From the NCBI GenBank assembly GCA_002928735.1, contig PERL01000007.1:1-64000 (forward strand): 64,000 nucleotides of DNA, in the 5' to 3' direction. A program made the position numbers and the translations under genes. The notes under the pieces are model-generated. The model was not told where the DNA came from. It did not search any database and saw only the letters and a list, made by a program, of their open reading frames with translations. Below, in pieces: positions 53,660-62,261 of this stretch. The stretch comes from Hyphomicrobium sp. (GTDB taxonomy: Bacteria; Pseudomonadota; Alphaproteobacteria; Rhizobiales; Hyphomicrobiaceae). Within the stretch, counting starts at the first letter, position 1, and every line of letters starts with the position of its first letter.

Positions 53660-54772
53660 GTGAAAAAGCCGGTCATCTCTTCGATTGTCGAGGCACTGCC
53701 CCACACCGTGCCCTTCGTTGGCCCCGAGCAGTTGGAGCGCGTGCGCGGCCGTCCCTTTCGCGCCCGCCTGGGTGCAAATGAAAGTGCCTTCGGCGCCGCC
53801 CCCGGCGCAATCGCCGCAATGACAGTGGCCGCCCAAGAGTCCTGGAAATATTGCGACCCCGAAAACTATGACCTGCGCGACGCCATCGCCCGTTTCCATC
53901 TCGTCGAGATTGGCAACGTCGTCATCGGCGAAGGCATCGATGGCCTCCTCGGCCTGGCCGTAAAAATCGCAGCCGATCCAGGCACGCCCGTCGTCACGTC
54001 CGACGGCGCCTACCCGACATTCAACGCGCACGTTGCCGTACAAGGCGCCCGCCTCATCAAAGTCCCGTTCCGCAATGACCACGAGGATCTCGACGCGCTG
54101 CTCGCCACCGCCATCCGCGAAAAAGCGCGCGTGCTCTACGTCTCCAATCCCAACAACCCGATGGGCTCCTGGTGGCCCGCCGCCGAACTGCAAAAGCTGA
54201 TCGCATCGCTGCCCGATCACCTGCTCCTCCTGCTCGATGAAGCCTACTGCGACACCGCCCCGCCCGGCAGCATCCCCGACATCGACATTGCCAATCCCCA
54301 GGTCCTGCGCCTGCGCACGTTCTCCAAGGCCTATGGTCTGGCCGGCGCACGCATCGGCTATGCGATTGGCGCAGCCGGCCTGATCGCCAACTTCGAAAAG
54401 GTCCGCAATCACTACGGCATCAACCGCACCGGCCAGATCGGCGCGCTGGCCGCCATCGCCGATCAGACCCACCTCGCGACTGTCGTGGCCCAAATCGCGC
54501 GCGCCCGTGATCGCATTGCCGCCATCGCCCGCGAAAACGGACTCACGCCGCTCCCCTCCGCCACCAACTTCGTCGCCATCGACTGCGGGCGCGACGGCCC
54601 CTTCGCCAAGGCGGTGCTCGACGGCCTCCTTGAGCGCGATGTCTTCGCGCGCAAACCGTCGGCCGCCGGCCTCGATCGCTGCATCCGTGTCAGCTGCGGC
54701 CTCGATGCTGAACTCGATCTGTTCGCCGACGTCTTGCCCCACGCCCTCGCCGCCGCGCGAAAAACGCTGTAA
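53660..54772 (+). CDS. PLP-dependent aminotransferase, HisC-like
   Basis: A fold-type I aminotransferase resembling histidinol-phosphate aminotransferase, which makes histidinol phosphate in the histidine pathway. From GTG 53660 it has 370 residues, with GANESAFGA, LYVSNPNNPMGSW, LLLDEAYCD, and the Schiff-base Lys in RTFSKAYGLAGARIGYA. AGAAGGG lies upstream. The histidine role is inferred from family resemblance; relatives include other PLP enzymes for aromatic or cobalamin precursors. Confidence 0.85.
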   Translation: MKKPVISSIVEALPHTVPFVGPEQLERVRGRPFRARLGANESAFGAAPGAIAAMTVAAQESWKYCDPENYDLRDAIARFHLVEIGNVVIGEGIDGLLGLAVKIAADPGTPVVTSDGAYPTFNAHVAVQGARLIKVPFRNDHEDLDALLATAIREKARVLYVSNPNNPMGSWWPAAELQKLIASLPDHLLLLLDEAYCDTAPPGSIPDIDIANPQVLRLRTFSKAYGLAGARIGYAIGAAGLIANFEKVRNHYGINRTGQIGALAAIADQTHLATVVAQIARARDRIAAIARENGLTPLPSATNFVAIDCGRDGPFAKAVLDGLLERDVFARKPSAAGLDRCIRVSCGLDAELDLFADVLPHALAAARKTL

Positions 54773-54780
54773 CAGGCCCC

Positions 54781-55917
54781 ATGACATCAAAACACCTGGT
54801 CCTCGTGGGTGGCGGGCACGCCCACGTCTTTGTGCTCGAAGCCTTTGCCCGTGCCCCCATGCCCGGCGTCACCGTCACGCTCGTGACCAAAGAGCCAATG
54901 GCGCCGTATTCCGGCATGCTCCCCGGCTTTGTCGTCGGTCACTATGCGCTGGCCGAGTGCCTGATCGACGTGGCGCGCCTCTGCCGCAAAGCCGGTGTGC
55001 GTCTCATAGAGGGCGCCGCCATCGGCATTGATCGCGATGCGCGCCGCCTCCACCTCGCTGACGGCACGTCACTCCCCTACGACGTGCTGTCCCTCGACGT
55101 CGGCATCACGCCCGATGTCGACGAGATTGCCGGCGCTGCTGAACACGCCCTCCTCGTCAAACCCGTCTCCACCTTCGCGCCCAAATGGCAAGCGTTCGTC
55201 GATCGCGCGCTATTGGCGGGTGGTCCACGCAATATCGTTGTGGTGGGCGGCGGAGCAGCGGGTGTGGAACTCGTGCTGGCCGCCCGCAATCGTTTGACCG
55301 CCGGCCAATCCTGGCCCGATCGGCAAAGCGACCCATTACGCTACACCTTGATTGCGGGCGCCGGCATCCTCCCCAGCCACCCTGCCCGCGCCCAGCGTCT
55401 CGCCCGTGCCGCCTTAGTGGAAAACGGGATCACGATCATCGACGACGACACCGCCGTTGCGATCACGCCCACGCACATCCGCCTCCGCTCCGGACGCGAC
55501 ATCGCGTGCGAAACCGCGATCGTCTCAACGAAGGCCAAGGCGCCCACCTGGTTCGCATCAACCGGCCTCGCGCGCACAGCAGGTGGATACCTAGCCCTTC
55601 GCCCGACGCTGCAGACGCTCACCGATGAAGACATCTTCGCGGCTGGCGATTGCGCCACCGTCATCGAACATCCCCGCCCCAAGGCCGGCGTCTTCGCTGT
55701 GCGCCAGGGACCTGTTCTGGCGCATCATGTGCGCCGCCATCTGCAAACGGGCCTGCTTGACCCCTACATCCCGCAAATGGATTTCCTGACGCTTGTGTCG
55801 CTCGGCGACAAAACGGCGATTGCCAGCCGCGGATCGCTTGCCGCGGCTGGCCATTGGGCCTGGGTATTGAAAGACTGGATCGACCGCCGCTTTATGGCGC
55901 GCTTCAACCGCGCCTAG
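54781..55917 (+). CDS. FAD-dependent NAD(P)H-type oxidoreductase, SelD-partner type
   Basis: A 378-residue two-dinucleotide-binding flavoprotein. The N-terminal GGGHAHVFVLEAFA motif, PYSGMLPGFVVGHYALAE, YDVLSLDVGI, the second VVVGGGAAGVEL site, and the C-terminal FAAGDCA and GHWAWVLKDWIDRRFM match the family that is often fused to or found with selenide,water dikinase (SelD). No selD is in the window, so the link to selenium is only a family association. Its stop overlaps that of the convergent TPR gene. Confidence 0.85.
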   Translation: MTSKHLVLVGGGHAHVFVLEAFARAPMPGVTVTLVTKEPMAPYSGMLPGFVVGHYALAECLIDVARLCRKAGVRLIEGAAIGIDRDARRLHLADGTSLPYDVLSLDVGITPDVDEIAGAAEHALLVKPVSTFAPKWQAFVDRALLAGGPRNIVVVGGGAAGVELVLAARNRLTAGQSWPDRQSDPLRYTLIAGAGILPSHPARAQRLARAALVENGITIIDDDTAVAITPTHIRLRSGRDIACETAIVSTKAKAPTWFASTGLARTAGGYLALRPTLQTLTDEDIFAAGDCATVIEHPRPKAGVFAVRQGPVLAHHVRRHLQTGLLDPYIPQMDFLTLVSLGDKTAIASRGSLAAAGHWAWVLKDWIDRRFMARFNRA

Positions 55918-56897
55918 CGTGCGGGCGCGGAAGAAACCACCGTCGCATCCCACGAGCTAGCCGACGTGTTGTCGATCGTGGCGGGTTTGAAGGCGACTGG
56001 AGCGGCTGGCGCCTGAGTCTGAGTCTGAGCCTGAGCCTGAGCCGGCCAGGATTGTACAGGCGCGGCAGCAACTGCAGGCGGTGCGGTGAACGGCTGCGAA
56101 GCCTTCGGATCGAGCTTCACCATCTGCCGCAGGACGCTGGTGTTTTCGCGCGCGACCTCGGCACTGACCACCGTCGAACCAACTTGCGTTGCCTCGTCGT
56201 ACTTGCCCTGCAGGCCGAGCACGAGTGCTAAGTTCTGTTTGGTCTTGGCTGACCCACCACCGCGCGCCACGGCCTGACGAAGCAACCCTTCCGCCTTGGC
56301 CGGTTCACCGTTCATCGCATAGGCGAGCGCCAAATTGTTCTGCACAGCGACCTGCTCAGGAGCCAGCATGTTGGCCCGCTCCAGATGCTGCACGGCGTCC
56401 TTGTACCGGCCGAGCTTGGCCAGCGCTGCGCCGCGTGCTGACACGACGCGCCAATCGGGCCGCATCGGATCGTCGGCGACTTCCAGCAACTGGGCGGCCA
56501 GCGAAACTTTTTCCAGGTCGAGCGCGAGGCGCCCGTATTCGGCGGCTAATTCTCTGTTCTCCGGCGTCGTCTGGGCGGCTTGCGCCAGAATGTTGAAGGC
56601 CTCCTGCTTGTTTCCAAGCGCCTTCAGGTTTTTGGCATACGAAATGGCGGCGTTCGCATTGCTAGGGTTCTTTGCGTATTCCTTGCCCCAGTATTCGGTC
56701 GCTTTGCCCAGTTCCGTTTGCGGCGCGCCGCCCTCATTGGACGGCCGCAGATCCTGTGCCGGCGGTGCCGAAGCCATCAGGTCGAGACCCGTCTCTTCTG
56801 AAAGGCTCGAGCACGCGCCCGTCATGGCCGCCAATGCCAGAACCGCCATCCGGGCCGTGATGCCCGTGCTCCGATGACCCGCCGTCGTACCCGCCAT
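55914..56897 (-). CDS. TPR-repeat lipoprotein (TadD-like)
   Basis: The 327-residue protein from ATG 56897 (GGGAG box upstream) has a lipobox in MTGACSS after a hydrophobic stretch. Tetratricopeptide repeats span about residues 70-235, including SAKTKQNLALVLGLQGKYDEATQV. A Gln/Ala/Thr/Pro-rich tail follows and is encoded in part by a CTGAGT/CTGAGC hexanucleotide repeat. TPR lipoproteins of this length resemble TadD, which helps assemble Flp pili, but no other tad gene is present, so the name is provisional. Confidence 0.78.
   Translation of the reverse strand: MAGTTAGHRSTGITARMAVLALAAMTGACSSLSEETGLDLMASAPPAQDLRPSNEGGAPQTELGKATEYWGKEYAKNPSNANAAISYAKNLKALGNKQEAFNILAQAAQTTPENRELAAEYGRLALDLEKVSLAAQLLEVADDPMRPDWRVVSARGAALAKLGRYKDAVQHLERANMLAPEQVAVQNNLALAYAMNGEPAKAEGLLRQAVARGGGSAKTKQNLALVLGLQGKYDEATQVGSTVVSAEVARENTSVLRQMVKLDPKASQPFTAPPAVAAAPVQSWPAQAQAQTQTQAPAAPVAFKPATIDNTSASSWDATVVSSAPAR
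56013..56042 (-). repeat. Hexanucleotide tandem repeat inside the TPR gene
   Basis: Five consecutive CTGAG(T/C) units, read on the minus strand as (G/A)CTCAG, encode alternating Gln-Ala and Gln-Thr in the tail of the TPR lipoprotein. Units 1-2 are CTGAGT and units 3-5 are CTGAGC. Six-base units change length without frameshift. Confidence 0.85.
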
Positions 56898-57027
56898 AAC
56901 CACTGCTCCCACACTGAGGCGCTAAAGCGAATCAGTTGCGCCTCGCCTCGTCTGCGAGCGTCAGTTTCTGGGACAGGTCTCAATAAAGGTTTAAGGGTTG
57001 TGCTCTGGGCTTATGCAACCGAGACGA

Positions 57028-57684
57028 TCAAACGGTCGCCTCGGCTCGTGCGCCGTCCGCCCATTCCGCCATTTCCGGCATCGCAAAGATGGTCTCGACA
57101 TAGGCTGCCGCCGTGCCGTCGTCGCCGAAGCGGCGCAAGTCCGGCACATATGTTCGAAAGCGCGAGCACACCGGGGCATACATGGCGTCCGCGGCGCTGA
57201 ACTCGCCAAACAAAAACGGCCCGCCCGCCCCATACTGCGCGCGACAGTCCCGGAAGCTCTGAACGATGCGCCTGATGTTGTGCTCAACCCCTTCGGGAAA
57301 CGTGTCCATCGGCTTCGACGCGAAAAGGTCCATCGGGCAGACCTCGCGCAGTTGTTGGAAGCCCGCGTGCATTTCGGCCGACACGGCCCGCGCAACACCG
57401 CGCGCAACCCGGTCCCGCGGCCACACGGACCGGTCGGGGTAAAGATCGGCCAGATATTCGATAATCGCGAGGCTATCCCAGATGAGCAAACCGCCGTCCC
57501 GCAGCACCGGCACCTTGCCCGCCGGAGAGTGAGAGAGGATGGCCGTCTTCGTGTCGGTCTGCCGCAGAAGAACCCCCACCTCGGTGAACGGGATTTGAAA
57601 CCGTTTGAGCACCAGCCAGGGCCTGAGGCTCCAACTGGACCAGGTCTTGTTGCCGATGACGAGGGAGAGTTGCGTTTCGGGCAT
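57028..57684 (-). CDS. Glutathione S-transferase family protein
   Basis: A 218-residue protein starting at ATG 57684 behind GGAAGGCGAAAG, with a thioredoxin-like N-domain (LVIGNKTWSSWSLRPWLVLK; HSPAGKVPVLRDGGLLIWDSLAIIEYLADLYP) and an all-helical C-domain (PFLFGEFSAADAMYAPV). The usual catalytic Ser/Tyr/Cys of the start is replaced by WSSWS, so the exact class is open. Likely glutathione conjugation or reductase; substrate unknown. Confidence 0.88.
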   Translation of the reverse strand: MPETQLSLVIGNKTWSSWSLRPWLVLKRFQIPFTEVGVLLRQTDTKTAILSHSPAGKVPVLRDGGLLIWDSLAIIEYLADLYPDRSVWPRDRVARGVARAVSAEMHAGFQQLREVCPMDLFASKPMDTFPEGVEHNIRRIVQSFRDCRAQYGAGGPFLFGEFSAADAMYAPVCSRFRTYVPDLRRFGDDGTAAAYVETIFAMPEMAEWADGARAEATV

Positions 57685-57842
57685 GCTTTCGCCTTCCTGG
57701 AGCGAATATGCTAGGTCCACCTATGGTCCTAAGGCGGCTTGCGGCGCTGCACAAGAGAGGGCGTGTCCCTCCCGATGGTGAGCCCTGTATGGCGGCCACA
57801 TTTCTGCATCTGCGCAAAGTCACGAGCGAGAACGCCCTACCA

Positions 57843-59294
57843 ATGACATCGGCAAACGAGCAGACCGCTTCGGTCAACCTTCACGAAACGTTGGACGTCT
57901 TCGCCCCCGCCGACACGGATGCCATCCCAATCCATCTTGTCCCGGCCGGCCCATCGGATGGAACGCTCCCGCCGGCCGCACAGCGCTGGGCCGAAACGAT
58001 CGGCTTCAAAGGCGCCAGCAAGGCCCATGCCCTGATCCCGGATGCCAATGGATCTCTTGCCGCCGTTCTCCTAGGTGCCGGCGACGGTCAGGCCGGCGAC
58101 CCGAGCGGCCCCTCCGATCTGCTGTTGGGCCAACTGGCGGGGAGCCTTCCCGAAGGCACCTACCGCCTTGGCACCGGCTTCGCCGACCCCGGCCTCGCCG
58201 CCCTGTCCTGGGCACTCGGCGCCTATCGCTTCCGTCGCTACAAGTCGGGCAACGGCAAAGGCAAGACCGTCCGCCTCGCCGCACCCGCCGGCCTCGACAT
58301 GGCGCACGTGTCAAACACCGCCGCCGCCGTCTGGCTCGGCCGCGATCTCATCAATACACCCGCCAGCGATCTGGGCCCCGCCGAAGTCGAAGCCGCCGTC
58401 CGCGCCGTCGCGTCGGCCCACAACGCCACCGTCCGCTCTATCGTTGGCGACGATCTGCTCACGCAAAACTTCCCCATGATTCACGCCGTCGGCCGCGCCA
58501 GTCCGCGCGCGCCCCGCCTCATCGAACTCGATTGGCAAAAGCCCGGCGGCCGCCCAGATGCGCCCAAGATCACTCTGGTCGGCAAGGGCATCACCTTCGA
58601 CACTGGCGGCCTCGATATCAAACCCGCCTCCGCCATGCTGATCATGAAAAAGGATATGGGCGGCGCTGCCGTCGCGATCGCGCTCGCACACATGATCATG
58701 GGCCAGGGCCTCGATGTGCGCCTCAAGCTGCTCATCGCATCCGCCGAAAATTCCATTTCGGGCGATGCCTTCCGCCCCGGCGATATCCTCCACAGCCGCG
58801 CCGGCCACACCGTCGAAATCGGCAACACCGATGCCGAAGGCCGCCTCGTCCTCGCCGACGCCCTGGCGCTCGCCGACGAAAGCGCACCCGACAGCATCTT
58901 CGTCTTCGCCACGCTCACCGGTGCTGCCCGCACAGCACTCGGCCCCGAACTCCCCGCCCTCTTTACGAACGACGACGCGCTGGCCGCAGCCCTCCAGCAA
59001 ACGGGCGTGCGCATCGGCGATCCCCTGTGGCGTCTCCCCCTCTGGCCCGGCTACGACCGCAATCTTGACAGCGACATCGCCGACATGAACAACGTCTGGG
59101 AAACGCCCTTTGCTGGCTCCATCACGGCCGCGCTCTTCCTCAAACGGTTCGTCAAGAATGCGAAACGCTTCGCCCACTTCGACCTTTACGGCTGGCGCCC
59201 CGGTCCCCGGCCGCTGGGACCCAAAGGCGGCGAAGTCCAAACCGCGCGAACCGTTCTCGAAATCATCCGCGCCAAAAGCGAGGCCGGCGCATGA
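57843..59294 (+). CDS. Leucyl aminopeptidase family protein (M17)
   Basis: A cytosolic di-metal aminopeptidase. From ATG 57843 it has 483 residues; an in-frame ATG at 57789 has a fair GGTGAG box, so the start is uncertain. The C-terminal catalytic domain carries VGKGITFDTGGLDIKPASAMLIMKKDMGG and NTDAEGRLVLADAL, which hold the metal ligands and the active-site Lys and Arg. It ends in the start codon of the NlpC/P60 gene, so the two are coupled. Confidence 0.92.
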   Translation: MTSANEQTASVNLHETLDVFAPADTDAIPIHLVPAGPSDGTLPPAAQRWAETIGFKGASKAHALIPDANGSLAAVLLGAGDGQAGDPSGPSDLLLGQLAGSLPEGTYRLGTGFADPGLAALSWALGAYRFRRYKSGNGKGKTVRLAAPAGLDMAHVSNTAAAVWLGRDLINTPASDLGPAEVEAAVRAVASAHNATVRSIVGDDLLTQNFPMIHAVGRASPRAPRLIELDWQKPGGRPDAPKITLVGKGITFDTGGLDIKPASAMLIMKKDMGGAAVAIALAHMIMGQGLDVRLKLLIASAENSISGDAFRPGDILHSRAGHTVEIGNTDAEGRLVLADALALADESAPDSIFVFATLTGAARTALGPELPALFTNDDALAAALQQTGVRIGDPLWRLPLWPGYDRNLDSDIADMNNVWETPFAGSITAALFLKRFVKNAKRFAHFDLYGWRPGPRPLGPKGGEVQTARTVLEIIRAKSEAGA

Positions 59295-60160
59295 CGACGG
59301 ACCTCCTCGATACACGCCGCAACGCCATCCGCCCCGATCTGGCTGACGAACGCCTCATCGGCCGCTATGAAGCCACGCGCTACATCGCCGGCCAGCCCGC
59401 ACAGATCATCCGCCCTTCGGTGCCGCTGCGCCGCCGCCCCGTCCCTGCCGACGGCCTCGACACGGAAGCCCTCTACGGCGAACGAGTCCGCGTCTTCGAC
59501 GAACAGGAGGGCTGGGCCTGGGTGCAACTCGATCGCGACGGCTATGTTGGATACATCCCGGCCAACGCGCTGTCGGAAAGCATAATCGCCCCCACCCACC
59601 GCGTCAAAGCTATCGGCACATTCCTCTATCCGCAGGCCGACATGAAGTGCGCGCCGATCATGCACCTAAGCCTCAATTCCGAAATCACCATCGTCGAGGA
59701 AGGCGACCGTTTCAGCCGCACCCACATCGGCGCCTGGGTCTTCAACCGCCACATCTCCCCGCTCGACAAAGCCGCACGCGACTATGTCGAAGTCGCCGAA
59801 CGCCTCATCGACACGCCCTATCTCTGGGGCGGCAAAACCCGTATCGGCGTCGATTGTTCAGGGCTCGTGCAACTGGCGTTGCAAGCAGCCGGCATCGCCG
59901 CTCCGCGCGATAGCGACATGCAATTTGACGAACTGGGCGAGCCCATTGAGGTCAAGGGCGAGTTCGAAAATCTGGAGCGCGGCGATCTCGTGTTCTGGAA
60001 GGGCCATGTGGGTATCATGACCGACGGCATCATGCTGCTGCACGCCAACGCCCATCACATGGCGACCGTCGCCGAAACCCTGCCTGAAGCCGCCGACCGC
60101 ATCGCCAAGTCCGGCACGCCGCTGCTCGCCGTCAAGCGCTTCAAGATTTCCACCGCTTGA
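59291..60160 (+). CDS. NlpC/P60 family cell-wall hydrolase (C40), SH3-containing
   Basis: A 289-residue protein with two SH3-like regions (about 45-150), then the NlpC/P60 domain (160-285). Cys189 in the VDCSGLVQLA motif and His239 in KGHVGIMTDG are the expected catalytic residues. It hydrolyses peptide bonds in peptidoglycan stems. No signal peptide is visible, as in some alphaproteobacterial relatives. It starts in the stop of the aminopeptidase gene (ATGA), which suggests they degrade or recycle wall peptides together. Its 3' end overlaps the convergent DUF4846 gene by 20 bases. Confidence 0.88.
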   Translation: MTTDLLDTRRNAIRPDLADERLIGRYEATRYIAGQPAQIIRPSVPLRRRPVPADGLDTEALYGERVRVFDEQEGWAWVQLDRDGYVGYIPANALSESIIAPTHRVKAIGTFLYPQADMKCAPIMHLSLNSEITIVEEGDRFSRTHIGAWVFNRHISPLDKAARDYVEVAERLIDTPYLWGGKTRIGVDCSGLVQLALQAAGIAAPRDSDMQFDELGEPIEVKGEFENLERGDLVFWKGHVGIMTDGIMLLHANAHHMATVAETLPEAADRIAKSGTPLLAVKRFKISTA

Positions 60161-60947
60161 GCTGCTGACGCGAAAACCGCCACTCCGGCGTGTCCAGCGT
60201 GTCGCCGAAATCGGTGCCGTACCAGACCGACCCATCATCCGCGGCCAGGTTCCTCAAAACGTGGATCTCCTGCGCTGGCATGTAGCTTTGCGTCAGGAGA
60301 AACCGCTTCTCCCCCGTCGCCCGGTTCACCACCACGTCGGTGACAAGAACGGCGTGTCCCGGAAACCCGCCCTTGATGAACACATCCCCGGCCCGGATGT
60401 CATCGGCCGACACCGCTATCAATTCGCGCTCAAGCGAATACGTCCCCGCGTAAGCGAACACGTAATCCATGTACTTGCGAAAGCCGGGATAGTCCTGCTT
60501 CGCCCGCGCTGAAAACCGAAGCCGCTTGCCCTCCGTGTCGTTAAACGCAATGTCGCCCTTGCGCCCGAGCGAATAGAGCCACTCCCCCCGGAGCCGCATG
60601 ATCGCGTCCGCGCATTGCTGCAGGTCGCGCTTGCCCACATCGATATCGATGACGCCCGCGTGCACATCCTGCCGCCACTTCTGCGCCCCGGTGTGCAGAA
60701 GAACCGGCGCACCCTCAGCCTTCATCGGCAGCCCGCGCAGCCACTCGGCAAACGACCCCGCCGCCACCGCCTCCCGCTCGAACCCCTCCGGCGGCGCAAA
60801 TCTCTGTTCCAGCGTTCCACCTGGCGCCGCCGCCCCGCCGGCTCGCCACGCATACCGCGGCTCCGCGTGCGCAGGCGCAACGGCCGCAAACCAAATTGTC
60901 AGAACAGCAAACCAACGAACGAGCGAATGGGAGGGAAACGGTATCAT
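60141..60947 (-). CDS. Secreted DUF4846 family protein
   Basis: The 268-residue protein from ATG 60947 (GGATGG box eight bases upstream) has a signal peptide (residues 10-28, APAHA|EP). The mature part shows EGFEREAVAAGSFAEWLRGLPMKAEG, VIDIDVGKRDLQQCADAIMRLRGEWLY, and FPGHAVLVTDVVVN, the DUF4846 pattern. Role unknown. The 20-base overlap with the end of the NlpC/P60 gene makes the two transcripts antisense at their ends. An ATG at 60959 is an alternative start. Confidence 0.85.
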   Translation of the reverse strand: MIPFPSHSLVRWFAVLTIWFAAVAPAHAEPRYAWRAGGAAAPGGTLEQRFAPPEGFEREAVAAGSFAEWLRGLPMKAEGAPVLLHTGAQKWRQDVHAGVIDIDVGKRDLQQCADAIMRLRGEWLYSLGRKGDIAFNDTEGKRLRFSARAKQDYPGFRKYMDYVFAYAGTYSLERELIAVSADDIRAGDVFIKGGFPGHAVLVTDVVVNRATGEKRFLLTQSYMPAQEIHVLRNLAADDGSVWYGTDFGDTLDTPEWRFSRQQLKRWKS

Positions 60948-61787
60948 GGGGCAAGCCATCCAAACCGGAGCAACGGCCGATCTCTGGCGTTGCATCATGG
61001 CGGATTTGGGTGACAACCGCCGCTCACCCCTTCCAAAAGCAAAAGCCCGGAAAGGCTTTCGCCTTCCCGGGCTTGGAGCGTTGGGCTCGTCCGGAGGTGT
61101 TGATCGCGGAGCGGGAAGGGCGATCTGGTCCGTCATGGGTCGCTGCGTAGAAACGCTGACCCGGATCCATGTTGCCGTTCCTCGTGGTTCCGCCTAGTCC
61201 TCCCGACCCAATCACATCGGATAATCAGAGCTGCCTTTCGCCATCATGGCGGCTTTCCGGCCGGACTTATCGAGCGCGCCGCGGGCCGCGCTCATCTCCC
61301 GACCGAGTTCTCCGTCATCGGGCACACATACCAGATCCCCAGCATGAGTGACGTCAGCACTCTGTTCAGTGTCCAAATTTTTCTGTTTCGGCCGAATGAC
61401 TACGGCGCTTGACCGGCGCATCTTCGCGCGGGCGCGACCTTCATATGCGAGCGTCGATGCACTCGCTGCTACGATCGCGTTTCGCGCATCTCCAGGGGAT
61501 GTTGCCTGCGTGCTCCCACGCCGCGCGATCCGTGGAGTTCTGCGTCAGGGCCGCATTCACTGCGGCAAGAGACGACCCGGTGGAGCCATTTTCTTAGACC
61601 TCCCTTCGAGGAATGAGCAAAGTGTGCGCCTCGATCCAAAAGCTGTCAATTCACGAAACGCAAATGGCTGCGATGTAGCCGTGCGCCGCAACAACCGTTT
61701 GGTTGACGGATTGTTAAACGCATTTCGCTAGCGTCCCCGTATTGCGCGCAAGGTGGTGGGCGCGCCATCAACGGGGGTCTCACGACG
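60948..61787. other. 840-base stretch without a confident gene
   Basis: No protein here is convincing. On the minus strand a 69-codon frame (61212-61421) ends at GTGATG-type overlap with a second frame (stop at 61024, GTG start at 61215, or an internal ATG at 61170-61172 behind CGAGGA). They would form a coupled pair of tiny proteins of 69 and 63 residues, but neither resembles a known family and the 61-63 residue one runs through the terminator hairpin. On the plus strand a 127-codon frame (61348-61731) is Arg-rich and looks like chance. A minus-strand terminator is at 61035-61074. The final 100 bases hold TTGACG (61703) and GCTAGC (61727) as weak promoter marks for the next gene. Confidence 0.6.
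61035..61074 (-). terminator. Orphan intrinsic terminator on the minus strand
   Basis: Read on the minus strand, AAGCCCGG pairs with CCGGGCTT (61067-61074 with 61043-61050), with AAGG/CCTT continuing the stem around a short loop, followed by TTTTGCTTTT. No annotated minus-strand gene ends here, since the DUF4846 gene begins further along. It must therefore close a transcript that starts upstream, at higher coordinates, within the gene-poor stretch. Confidence 0.7.
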
Positions 61788-62081
61788 ATGAAGCCGGTTC
61801 TCAGTTTCGTTTCACTGATGGCCATTGGGCTCATTGCGGCCAGCGCCATCGCGCTGATCGGCACGACGCTGACGCGCATTCCCGCCGACGGCACAACGCC
61901 GCTTCTCGACTACCGCTCGCTCTCGATCGGCCTCGTGATCGGTTTGATGCTGTCGTGGCTTGCCCGCCTGAGCTGGGCCGAAATGCCCCGCCGCGTGTTG
62001 AACTGGCTCTGGGCCAACGAACGAAATTTCTACCGCGCAGGCCTCGCTGGCGTGCTGTTGGGCGTCCTGATTTTCTACTGA
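61788..62081 (+). CDS. Small membrane protein, unknown
   Basis: A 97-residue protein with three hydrophobic segments (about residues 4-26, 45-62 and 82-97), the first possibly a signal-anchor. A basic loop with WAEMPRRVLNWLW sits between segments two and three. The start is ATG 61788. The upstream region has TTGACG and GCTAGC at 61703 and 61727, spaced too far for a clear promoter. A terminator follows. No family recognised. Confidence 0.7.
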   Translation: MKPVLSFVSLMAIGLIAASAIALIGTTLTRIPADGTTPLLDYRSLSIGLVIGLMLSWLARLSWAEMPRRVLNWLWANERNFYRAGLAGVLLGVLIFY

Positions 62082-62115
62082 TCCAGGTCCACGCCGACAA
62101 AAGCGTTCAAACGAA

Positions 62116-62147
62116 AAAGGGCGGCCCGAAGGCCGCCCTTTTCCCTT
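62116..62147. terminator. Bidirectional intrinsic terminator
   Basis: AAAAGGGCGGCC at 62116-62127 pairs with GGCCGCCCTTTT at 62132-62143 around CGAA. The T-run is encoded in one direction and the A-run supplies it in the other, so it can end both the membrane-protein gene and glnA. Confidence 0.85.
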
Positions 62148-62177
62148 ACTCCCCCCCGGAGCATGAGCTCTAGGAAA

Positions 62178-62255
62178 AGCGCGGATGCGGAGTGGGCATC
62201 CGAAGCGCCACTAAAGAGCGCGGATGCGGAGTGGGCATCCGAAGCGCCACTAAAG
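62178..62255 (-). repeat. Perfect 39-base tandem duplication behind glnA
   Basis: Two identical 39-base units (62178-62216 and 62217-62255) lie six bases beyond the glnA stop. Each contains the hairpin GGATGC-GGAGTGG-GCATCC with flanking GCGC. Read on the glnA strand the last hairpin is followed by GCGCTTTTCC, a weak T-run. The units probably act as two transcript-end hairpins. Confidence 0.9.
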
Positions 62256-62261
62256 ATGCGC

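Noticed and set aside
61348-61731. A 127-codon plus-strand frame in the gene-poor stretch
   Set aside because: Arg-rich, no ribosome-binding site, no domain, and amino-acid composition unlike neighbouring proteins.
62178-62255. CRISPR-like repeat
   Set aside because: There are only two adjacent copies with no spacer between them.
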